A DNA stretch of 45,603 nt. It comes from an uncultured Saprospiraceae bacterium. Its GTDB lineage: Bacteria; Bacteroidota; Bacteroidia; Chitinophagales; Saprospiraceae. The notes beneath the pieces were generated by a model. That model was not told the DNA's origin. It ran no database searches and saw only the letters and a list, made by a program, of their open reading frames with translations. Each line of letters opens with the position of its first letter. Position 1 is the first letter of the stretch. Of the stretch, positions 23,901 through 31,200 are shown one piece after another. Both the position numbers and the translations under genes were made by a program. The stretch covers positions 1-45,603 of the forward strand of contig CALIIW010000167.1 in the NCBI GenBank assembly GCA_938018185.1, in the 5' to 3' direction.

Positions 23901-25163
23901 GTGTTAGATACATTAGAATTATTATTTAGTCAAGAATGGGCCATACGGGCCTTGATCTCTTCAAGCATCGTTGGTTTGATGTGTGGTGCTTTAGGATGTT
24001 TTATAGTACTGAGAAATATGGCTTTGATCGGAGATGCCTTATCCCATGCTATATTACCTGGGATAGTAATTTCGTTTATAATTGTAGGCTACAGCACGAT
24101 TGGCTTTTTTTTGGGTTCTGTTACAGCTGGTTTACTTTCAGCTTTTGCGATTACTTGGATCCAAAGAAATGTAAATACGAAAAACGATGCAGCAATAGGC
24201 ATTGTCTTTACAGCCATGTTTGCCATTGGAGTTCTTGGAATTTCAGAAATAAACAGTCAAGGAGTCCATTTGGATTTAAAAGATTTCTTGTTTGGAAGTA
24301 TACTAGGTGTTGGAAATGAAGATCTTTATCTTATAAGTGGTATTGGCTTATATGTCCTACTGAGCATCGTTACTTTTTATAGATATTTATTTGTCACCAC
24401 CTTTCAACCGGTTATAGCTGAAACGATGGGGATCTCTGTTAAGATGATTCATTATTTTTTAATGTTAATGCTTTCTTTTGTTGTTGTAGCAAGTCTCAAA
24501 GCGGTGGGTGTTATACTAGTAGTAGCCATGTTGATTACACCAGCTTCGACGGCCTTATTGCTTTCTGACAAGTTGAAAATCGTTTTAATCATTGCCTCCT
24601 TCTTAGGTTTTTTATCTGCAGTTTTGGGATTGATTATTTCCATACATTGGGATACTACCCCTGGGCCAGCCATGACAGTAGTAGCAACTTTAATCTATTT
24701 TCTAACTGTTTTATTTGCTCCCAAAAAAGGATTGCTATTCAAGTCTATCCGTTCAAAAAAATTAAGTACTAAAATCAGATTTGAGGATACATTAAAGCAA
24801 GCTTTCAGATTGCATCAAAAAGAAAATTTAAGCTATACAGAATTGCAAAATAGATTAGGATACACCAATCAAGTTCTGAAAAAGAATTTGCAATCATTAG
24901 CCAAAAATGGATTGGTTAAAATATCTCCAGAATTAGTACTTACAGAAAGCGGCCAAAAGGAAGCAAATAAACTTGTAAGAGCACATCGTCTTTGGGAAAC
25001 TTATCTTGTAAATCAAATAGGATTAACTGCGGAACAGATTCATGAAGATGCTGAAAAGTATGAGCATTTATTGACTGAAGAAATGCTAGCAGCTTTAGAT
25101 GAAAAACTTGGTTTTCCAGACGTTGATCCACATGGTTCACCTATTCCAAGAATTGGAGAATAA
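23901..25163 (+). CDS. Metal ABC transporter permease fused to a DtxR/MntR-like regulator domain
   Basis: A 420-residue two-part protein. Residues 1-~275 are an ABC-3 family permease (ZnuB/MntB/TroC type) with about eight helices and the motifs LIGDALSHAILPG (~43-55) and MGISVKMIHYFLM, for high-affinity Mn/Zn/Fe import. Residues ~287-420 are a DtxR-type module: winged-helix segment LSYTELQNRLGYTNQVLKKN and dimerisation/metal part with H362, E366, H381, E385, E388 and H389. Position 385 is Glu, as in the MntR manganese site, where DtxR has Cys. Asp296 aligns with MntR Asp8, while the MntR Glu11 position is Lys299. The start is GTG at 23901; the only nearby ATG (23896) is out of frame and soon stops. 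No ATPase or binding-protein gene is adjacent. The architecture recalls chlamydial YtgCR. Confidence 0.9.
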   Translation: MLDTLELLFSQEWAIRALISSSIVGLMCGALGCFIVLRNMALIGDALSHAILPGIVISFIIVGYSTIGFFLGSVTAGLLSAFAITWIQRNVNTKNDAAIGIVFTAMFAIGVLGISEINSQGVHLDLKDFLFGSILGVGNEDLYLISGIGLYVLLSIVTFYRYLFVTTFQPVIAETMGISVKMIHYFLMLMLSFVVVASLKAVGVILVVAMLITPASTALLLSDKLKIVLIIASFLGFLSAVLGLIISIHWDTTPGPAMTVVATLIYFLTVLFAPKKGLLFKSIRSKKLSTKIRFEDTLKQAFRLHQKENLSYTELQNRLGYTNQVLKKNLQSLAKNGLVKISPELVLTESGQKEANKLVRAHRLWETYLVNQIGLTAEQIHEDAEKYEHLLTEEMLAALDEKLGFPDVDPHGSPIPRIGE

Positions 25164-25167
25164 AACT

Positions 25168-25557
25168 TTACTCTTCCTCAGATTTAGTTCCCATTTGATT
25201 ATCTGATTTCAGCTTGTTGAACAGATTATTTAATCGATACATTTCATCCAATGTTTCGTCGATATAAAAATGTAGGGAAGGAATCCTTCTCAATTGCCTT
25301 TTTACTCTTTGAACAAAGGCTGTTTTTATTTGATAATGGGCCTCATCCATCTGCAGAATTACAGCCTGTTTATTGTCTGTATTGTATACGGATAAATAAA
25401 TTTTAGCTTGTCCAAGATCAGGACTCATTTTAACATTTGTTACTGTTACTAAAACCTGAGAACCATAAATATATGAGCCTTCTTGTTGTAAAACCAAGCT
25501 CATATTTCTTTTTACCATCTCTCCTATTTGCAACATTCTCTTAGTCTCCTGTCCCAT
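25168..25557 (-). CDS. rbfA: 30S ribosome-binding factor A
   Basis: A 129-residue KH-type protein of the RbfA family, needed for late maturation of the 30S subunit and 16S rRNA 5' end, with special importance in the cold. The opening RMLQIGEMVKRNMSLVLQQE, the central VTVTNVKMSPDLGQAKIYLSVY and the KH-type signature RQLRRIPSLHFYIDETLDEMYRLN are all characteristic. The C-terminal tail (LKSDNQMGTKSEEE) is charged and probably disordered. It converges with the permease fusion gene with four bases between stop codons, and is divergent from recG, whose ATG is 96 bases away across an AT-rich gap. It is not beside nusA/infB, its usual partners in Proteobacteria. Confidence 0.95.
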   Translation of the reverse strand: MGQETKRMLQIGEMVKRNMSLVLQQEGSYIYGSQVLVTVTNVKMSPDLGQAKIYLSVYNTDNKQAVILQMDEAHYQIKTAFVQRVKRQLRRIPSLHFYIDETLDEMYRLNNLFNKLKSDNQMGTKSEEE

Positions 25558-25653
25558 CTTAAATTTAATTTTATTAAAAGTTTGCTTAGTATACCTTATA
25601 AAATGAAATAATTATAATTTTAGTTTCCAAAATTTCAAATATTTCAGATTTTT

Positions 25654-27768
25654 ATGAGTACCAGCAAAGGCATTTTAGATACTTCTATAGATTACTTAAA
25701 AGGTGTAGGCCCAATTAAAGCTGACATGCTCAAAAAAGAACTGAAGATTTTCACCTATCAGGATCTTTTGCAAAGTTATCCTTTTAGACATGTTGACAAA
25801 ACTAAATTTCATAAAATTAGAGAAGTCAATTCAAATCTTGATTATGTCCAAATGAAAGGTATAATCAACAATGTGAAAATCCTTGGCGATAAATATAAAA
25901 GAAGATTGGTGGCTCAGCTCAAAGATGAAACAGGTATCATCCAATTGGTTTGGTTCAAAGGTATAAACTGGCTACAAAAGATACTTGTTCCTGGAAAAGA
26001 ATATGTCGTATATGGAAAGGTGAATGCCTTTAAAGGCAGACTCAGCATTCCTCATCCTGAAGTCGAATCAATACAAGAAGCTGCAGCTGTTCAAAAATAC
26101 TTAGCTCCAGTTTACCATAGTACTGAAAAATTGAATTCTAAGGGATTAGATGCTAAAGGGAGAAGAAATATTATGAAAGGTCTTTTTCAATTACTTAAAG
26201 AAGAAGATATTCCTGAGATTTTGCCTGAATATTTATTAAACAAAGTGAAGTTAATCAGCCGATACAGAGCTTTCCTTCAGGTACATTTTCCAAGAAATCA
26301 ATCGGACCTAGATGAAGCGATTAATCGATTAAAATTTGATGAGATATTTTTTCTTCAATTGCGACTATTACAAATAAAGAGCGAACGGCAAGTAAGTTTT
26401 AAAGGACATGATTTTAAAACGATTGGCCCTTTATTTAATAAATTTTATTCAGAGAAATTACCTTTTGAATTAACAAATGCCCAAAAAAAAGTACTCAAAG
26501 AAATCAGAGCTGATTTAGGGTCCGGTGCGCAGATGAATAGGCTTTTACAGGGAGATGTTGGTAGTGGAAAAACCATGGTTGCAATTATGAGCATCTTGAT
26601 AGCATTAGACAACAACTATCAAACTTGTTTATTAGCTCCAACAGAAATATTAGCACAACAACACTTTATAGCTTTTAACGAATACTTATCAGGTCTCGAT
26701 ATAAATATTTCATTTTTGTCTGGTTCAGTTAAAGGAAAAAAGAGAGCTGCTCTTTTAGAGAATTTAAAAGAAGGAGAGATAAATATTTTAATCGGCACTC
26801 ATGCCATTTTAGAAGACCCTGTTGTTTTTAAAAACTTAGGATTAGCGATAACGGATGAACAGCATCGCTTTGGAGTTGCTCAACGTGCAAAATTATGGCA
26901 TAAGAGTAAACCTAAACCACCACACATCCTAGTAATGACTGCAACACCAATTCCTAGGACATTGGCTATGACTACTTACGGAGATCTTGATGTATCTGTC
27001 ATCGATGAACTTCCACCTGGGAGAAAATTGGTAGAGACCATGCATAAAACAGAATCAAATCGATTGTGGATTCAAGGCTTAATGAAAAGAACCATTGCCG
27101 TTGGCCAGCAGATTTATATCGTGTATCCATTAATTGAAGAATCTGCTAAGCTTGACTTAAATAACTTAATGCAAGGCTATGAAACTTTGCTCAGAGATTT
27201 TGGGCCACCTGAGTATCAAATCTCCATCGTGCATGGTAAAATGAAACCGAAGGATAAAGAATTTGAAATGCAAAGGTTTATAAAAAAAGAAACACAAATT
27301 ATGATCGCTACCACAGTGATTGAGGTAGGTGTTAATGTGCCGAATGCCTCTTTGATGATCATCGAAAATACAGAACGTTTTGGACTTTCTCAACTGCATC
27401 AATTGCGTGGACGAGTTGGACGAGGAGCAGAAAAGTCATACTGCGTATTAATGACTGGTGAAAAAGTTACTCAGATTGGAATGCAACGAATACAAACCAT
27501 GTGCAAAACAAATGATGGTTTTCAAATTGCCGAAGCAGATCTTCAGATAAGAGGTCCTGGAAATTTAGACAATACGCAACAAAGTGGATTTAATCTTTTT
27601 AAAATATCCGACATTGCGAAAGATCAAGAATTAATTAAAATGTGTCGCAATATTGCCCAACGCATTATTGATCATGATCCCTTGATCGAGCATGAGCAAA
27701 ATAAGATTCTAAAAGTACACCTTAAAGAAAACTTCCAACTTATAGAAGGATGGAGTAATATAAGCTAG
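25654..27768 (+). CDS. recG: ATP-dependent DNA helicase RecG
   Basis: A 704-residue RecG, full family length. The N-terminal wedge/OB domain (~10-150) begins with LDTSIDYLKGVGPIKADMLKKEL. Helicase motifs are Walker A GDVGSGKT (300-307), motif II DEQH (401-404), motif III TATPIPRTLA, motif V-VI IATTVIEVGVNVPNA and QLHQLRGRVGRG, and the C-terminal TRG-type motif region with GFQIAEADLQIRGPG. RecG remodels stalled replication forks, R-loops and recombination intermediates in the cytoplasm. Its stop codon overlaps that of the convergent T9SS cargo gene on the other strand in the palindrome CTAG (27765-27768). Confidence 0.97.
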   Translation: MSTSKGILDTSIDYLKGVGPIKADMLKKELKIFTYQDLLQSYPFRHVDKTKFHKIREVNSNLDYVQMKGIINNVKILGDKYKRRLVAQLKDETGIIQLVWFKGINWLQKILVPGKEYVVYGKVNAFKGRLSIPHPEVESIQEAAAVQKYLAPVYHSTEKLNSKGLDAKGRRNIMKGLFQLLKEEDIPEILPEYLLNKVKLISRYRAFLQVHFPRNQSDLDEAINRLKFDEIFFLQLRLLQIKSERQVSFKGHDFKTIGPLFNKFYSEKLPFELTNAQKKVLKEIRADLGSGAQMNRLLQGDVGSGKTMVAIMSILIALDNNYQTCLLAPTEILAQQHFIAFNEYLSGLDINISFLSGSVKGKKRAALLENLKEGEINILIGTHAILEDPVVFKNLGLAITDEQHRFGVAQRAKLWHKSKPKPPHILVMTATPIPRTLAMTTYGDLDVSVIDELPPGRKLVETMHKTESNRLWIQGLMKRTIAVGQQIYIVYPLIEESAKLDLNNLMQGYETLLRDFGPPEYQISIVHGKMKPKDKEFEMQRFIKKETQIMIATTVIEVGVNVPNASLMIIENTERFGLSQLHQLRGRVGRGAEKSYCVLMTGEKVTQIGMQRIQTMCKTNDGFQIAEADLQIRGPGNLDNTQQSGFNLFKISDIAKDQELIKMCRNIAQRIIDHDPLIEHEQNKILKVHLKENFQLIEGWSNIS

Positions 27769-28370
27769 TTGAGTTTTAGATAGCCAGAGTAAACTTGTCC
27801 TATACCATCGTTAAAAACATAGTAATAGATTTTGTTGTGAGGCAGTAATTTTCCCTGGTATACCCCATTCCAATTGTTTGCATAACCCCTAGAGTAAAAC
27901 ACTTCGTTTCCAGAATTATTAAAAACATAAAGAGTATTCTGTGGAAAATTTTCTACCCCAAAAATCGTGAAGGCGTTAGGTATTTTATCTGTTTCTTCAG
28001 GATAGAACGAACTCATTATTGTAAGAGACTCGCAAAGAATTTCGATATGTACTCCAACAGTATCAACACCATCATCATGTCTTATAATATATTCTAAATA
28101 GTCAATCTCTTCGCATATTTCTTCATATGGCTTGAAGGAAATAGAATTATCAAAGTTAATTTTAGCTTCACCAAATAATGGAAATTTAATTAACTCAAAA
28201 TCTTGGACTCCACCTTTTAAAACATCATTTTCTAAAATATCGAAAACGATAGAATTATTTTTGATAACTATAATTTGGTCATCCCATTTAGCATTCCTTT
28301 CGTATGCTAATAAATTGCCTATTCCTAATATGGTAAGAAAAATAGTTATTGCAACTTTAATATTGTACAT
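27765..28370 (-). CDS. Small secreted protein with T9SS type B (gliding-associated) C-terminal domain
   Basis: A 201-residue predicted T9SS client. An N-terminal signal peptide (MYNIKVAITIFLTILGIGNLLA) is followed by one Ig-like domain of the 'NDV' type (VFDILENDVLKGG ... LFGEAKINFDNSISFKPY ... YLEYIIRHDDGVDTVGVHIEIL, ~35-118). It ends with a type B sorting domain: IPNAFTIFGVENFPQNTLYVFNNSGNEVFYSRGYANNWNGVYQG...IYYYVFNDG...GYLKLN. The usual PNGDG.ND stretch after the PNAFT motif is shortened to FGVENFP. With one domain plus the signal it is unusually small for a type B client. It converges with recG, sharing four bases, and has a pair of 13-bp direct repeats upstream. Confidence 0.8.
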   Translation of the reverse strand: MYNIKVAITIFLTILGIGNLLAYERNAKWDDQIIVIKNNSIVFDILENDVLKGGVQDFELIKFPLFGEAKINFDNSISFKPYEEICEEIDYLEYIIRHDDGVDTVGVHIEILCESLTIMSSFYPEETDKIPNAFTIFGVENFPQNTLYVFNNSGNEVFYSRGYANNWNGVYQGKLLPHNKIYYYVFNDGIGQVYSGYLKLN

Positions 28371-28397
28371 AATAAGCTTCTTAAATAATGAATTATG

Positions 28398-28432
28398 AAA
28401 AGAGGGGAAAATGTAATATAAAAGAGGGGAAA
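28398..28432. repeat. Two 13-bp direct repeats, 22 bp apart, upstream of the small T9SS cargo gene
   Basis: AAAAGAGGGGAAA occurs exactly at 28398-28410 and at 28420-28432, a period of 22 bp, close to two helical turns. The pair lies 28-62 bases upstream of the ATG at 28370 (minus strand reading TTTCCCCTCTTTT). The G-run is striking in AT-rich intergenic DNA. It may be a tandem operator; no regulator is identified. Confidence 0.6.
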
Positions 28433-28470
28433 TAACTATTCAATTGATAGACAAGAACTGTACCAATTGC

Positions 28471-30426
28471 CTATTCGCCAAGCTTTGGCAAATTCTTTAA
28501 TATGATCTCAACATCGCTAAAAAGCCCGTAATCTTTGGCGTATAATGAATTTAATCTATGAACCATAGAGGGAATTAAATTGACATTTACAAAACTAGAA
28601 GCAGGTGAGAGTACCCCCTCTCGCAGATTCGGAAGGTTATTGTTATGAATGTTTGTATCCGTGTATCCAACCCATGTCTTTTTTCCAGAAACAACTAAAA
28701 AAAGATTCTTGATATAAGCTTTTTTCTTTTCAATAAACCATAATAAAATGGGTGTCAAAAATAAAAAAGCAATTGATGTTAAAATATCAAGCATTCTTTT
28801 GTTCCGTCGATATAAAGGTGTATCAATATTATATTGAATGTTTATAGTATATAATTCACCCATATGGTTTTTAGAGTTTGAACCAATGATACTCAAACTA
28901 TTTGCTGGAAGTATTTTGTAATTTATCTTGGGACCAATTTTCGTCATCCAGTTCATGATAACGCCCATATTCACATCTTTTGAACAAAATATCAATTCAT
29001 CCACTTTGAAGACATTAACAATCTCGTCAAGTTTACCAATGTGATTAATCATATTTGATTCTAAAGAAGATTCATCCGGAGCAATGCGACCAATGATGTT
29101 CTTTTCGATTTCCGCAATATTCAAAAGGTCAATGACGCGCTCACATTCTTCATTAGAACCAACTAACATCATTCTATTTTTATCATTGACACCAAAATAA
29201 ATGGTTCCATTTTTAAAATAATTATAGATAGCACGAAAAATAATAGTAGATACAAGAGAAAGTAAAAATCCCAAAATTATAATTGCACGACTAGATCTAT
29301 ATTCCAGGTTCAAAAATCCATAAATTCCTGCGACTAAAATTAATCCAAAAAACAGTCCTCTTAATAGTCTAGAAATCTCTAGTGGTCTATCATAAGCTCC
29401 ATTAAAAAAAATTGAGCTAAGCCAAACAATTGTATATAAAGGAAAATTGACAGAAAAAATACTAGAATCAAAATAAGCGGGATCCTGATAAAAATAATTT
29501 GCCCAAAAACCTTTTAAAAGGACAAAGCCTCCATAAATTAAAACAGCATCAGTAAGTGGAAAAAATAATTTTTTTAATACATTTTTAAATAGCGTAGACC
29601 CTCCTTTAAAATAAATCGCTAAGCTAATTAAGAATGTAAATAAGCCAGCCTTAGATTTATCAAAATGTTTTTCTGCAAATAGTATCATAGCATTATAAAA
29701 TGCTTTGACATAATTTAGACTTCCTTTCTTTGTACTTTCTCCTTTATAATGAATGATTTGTGTATCTGAAAAGTAATAGTTTTTGTAGCCTCCTTTTTTA
29801 ATCCTATAAGATAAATCTATATCTTCTCCGTACATAAAAAACTGTTCATCCAAAAAGCCAATCTTGTCAAGGACCTCCTTTTTAATCATCATGAAAGCGC
29901 CAGAAAGCACATCTACTTCCCAAGTTTTGTTTTCATCTAAATATCCCAAATGATATTGGTTATATTTTTTTGAATTGGGAAAAAGTTTAGAGAGGCCTGA
30001 TATTTTATAAAATGCTACTGAAGGACTTGGAAAACCTCTTTTTGATTCTGGTAAAAACTTTCCAGATCCATCAATCATACAAACGCCAAGTGCTCCTGCC
30101 TCTGGCGTTTTTTCAAAAAAACTTATACATTTTTTGAATGTATCTTCTTTAACGACCGTATCTGGATTCAATAACAATTGATATTTTCCTTTAGCAATTT
30201 TTAATGCTTGGTTGTTTGCTATGGAAAATCCTGGATTATCATTATTCTCAATTAGAATAACTTCTGGAAATTTGGCTTTTACCATTGAAACTGAATCATC
30301 TACAGAGTTGTTATCGACAACAAAAACTTCTACTTCAATACCATCGACGGCTTTGAAGACAGAGACCAAAGCCTGCTCCAAAAAGTACCTGACATTATAA
30401 TTTACAATGATTATAGAAAGATCCAT
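28471..30426 (-). CDS. GT2 glycosyltransferase fused to a degenerate phosphoglycosyltransferase-like membrane half
   Basis: A 651-residue fusion. Residues 1-~255 are a GT-A family 2 transferase of the rhamnosyltransferase (WbbL-like) type: IIVNYN, VVDNNSVDDS, the DxD-like NPDT (87-90), and YGEDIDLSYRI with the catalytic-type Asp/Glu (200-209). Residues ~260-410 hold about five membrane helices. Residues ~415-520 resemble the Rossmann-like CoA-binding part of WcaJ/WbaP-type enzymes (MMLVGSNEECERVIDLL). Residues ~541-651 begin RNKRMLDILTSIAFLFLTPIL like a polyprenyl phosphoglycosyltransferase re-entrant helix, but the 'QERVG..KFRSM' and acidic catalytic segments are missing and only VVSGKKTWVGY recalls the later part. 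It probably acts in surface glycan assembly; the second half may be structural. It lies 19 bases downstream of recR. Confidence 0.8.
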   Translation of the reverse strand: MDLSIIIVNYNVRYFLEQALVSVFKAVDGIEVEVFVVDNNSVDDSVSMVKAKFPEVILIENNDNPGFSIANNQALKIAKGKYQLLLNPDTVVKEDTFKKCISFFEKTPEAGALGVCMIDGSGKFLPESKRGFPSPSVAFYKISGLSKLFPNSKKYNQYHLGYLDENKTWEVDVLSGAFMMIKKEVLDKIGFLDEQFFMYGEDIDLSYRIKKGGYKNYYFSDTQIIHYKGESTKKGSLNYVKAFYNAMILFAEKHFDKSKAGLFTFLISLAIYFKGGSTLFKNVLKKLFFPLTDAVLIYGGFVLLKGFWANYFYQDPAYFDSSIFSVNFPLYTIVWLSSIFFNGAYDRPLEISRLLRGLFFGLILVAGIYGFLNLEYRSSRAIIILGFLLSLVSTIIFRAIYNYFKNGTIYFGVNDKNRMMLVGSNEECERVIDLLNIAEIEKNIIGRIAPDESSLESNMINHIGKLDEIVNVFKVDELIFCSKDVNMGVIMNWMTKIGPKINYKILPANSLSIIGSNSKNHMGELYTINIQYNIDTPLYRRNKRMLDILTSIAFLFLTPILLWFIEKKKAYIKNLFLVVSGKKTWVGYTDTNIHNNNLPNLREGVLSPASSFVNVNLIPSMVHRLNSLYAKDYGLFSDVEIILKNLPKLGE

Positions 30427-30445
30427 AAATTTTCAAGCGGAAGTT

Positions 30446-31051
30446 TTATCCTGTATATTCTGTTCTAGACATAATTGATCTACCTAGTGTTACTTCGTCT
30501 GCATATTGCAATTCTCCACCAAAAGAAACTCCCCTTGCTATGGTACTGACTTTCACTTCTTTCTCTTTTAGTATTTTAGAAATATAGAATATGGTAGTCT
30601 CCCCTTCAATCGTAGGCGAAACAGCCATTATTAATTCTTTAGCTTCATCTTCATCAATTCTTCTTACCAAAGAATCAATGTTTAAATCTGAAGGCCCGAT
30701 TCCTTCAATAGGAGAAATCACGCCACCTAATACGTGATATAATCCGTAATATTGGCCCGTGGATTCAATGGCTATAACATCTCTAATATCTTCTACTAAG
30801 CAAATAACGCTGGCATCTCGTTTTTTGTCTTGGCAAACTTCACATAATTCAGAATCTGATATATTATGACATTTTAGACAATGTCTGATTTGTTCCCTCA
30901 TTTGCACCAAATCTTTAGCAAAATTTTGGGTGACCGTAACATCTTGGTTTATTAGATGTAAAACCAATCTTAGCGCTGTTTTTTTGCCAATTCCGGGCAA
31001 AGAAGAGAATGCTTCTACAGCATCATTTAATAAAGTTGAAGAAAACTGCAT
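30446..31051 (-). CDS. recR: Recombination mediator RecR
   Basis: A 201-residue RecR of normal length. The N-terminal helix-hairpin-helix is LSSLPGIGKKTALRL-like (residues ~14-28, FSSLPGIGKKTALRLVLHL). The zinc motif is C..C...12...C..C (CLKCHNISDSELCEVC, ~58-73). A Toprim domain follows (VICLVEDIRDVIAIESTGQY, then HVLGGVISPIEGIGP). RecR works with RecO to load RecA onto SSB-coated single-stranded DNA in gap repair. Upstream of the glycosyltransferase fusion on the same strand with a 19-base gap, so probably co-transcribed. Divergent from the pyruvate dehydrogenase E2 gene; a 15-bp dyad lies just before its ATG. Confidence 0.96.
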   Translation of the reverse strand: MQFSSTLLNDAVEAFSSLPGIGKKTALRLVLHLINQDVTVTQNFAKDLVQMREQIRHCLKCHNISDSELCEVCQDKKRDASVICLVEDIRDVIAIESTGQYYGLYHVLGGVISPIEGIGPSDLNIDSLVRRIDEDEAKELIMAVSPTIEGETTIFYISKILKEKEVKVSTIARGVSFGGELQYADEVTLGRSIMSRTEYTG

Positions 31052-31062
31052 TAATTAATGTT

Positions 31063-31077
31063 TTTCGTAATACGAAA
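31063..31077. promoter_or_regulatory. 15-bp perfect dyad TTTCGTA-A-TACGAAA in the recR/E2 divergent region
   Basis: Two 7-bp arms, TTTCGTA and TACGAAA, flank one central base, 12 bases upstream of the recR ATG and about 125 upstream of the E2 ATG. The arms are too short and lack a U tract for a terminator, so a protein-binding operator is the more natural reading. No binding protein is known to me for this exact motif. Confidence 0.35.
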
Positions 31078-31200
31078 TTGTCTAAATCCTGTAAGATATA
31101 AGGTAAAAGTAAAACTATATAACGCTTTATCTAAAATAAGTTTTATAAATTGCAATTGCTTTAATGAGTATCAATTTAAATACAAAATTATCAAATATAA

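Noticed and set aside
23936..24319. 127-residue open frame on the plus strand
   Set aside because: It lies fully inside the permease gene in another frame, with Trp/Cys/Phe-rich composition typical of a shadow frame.
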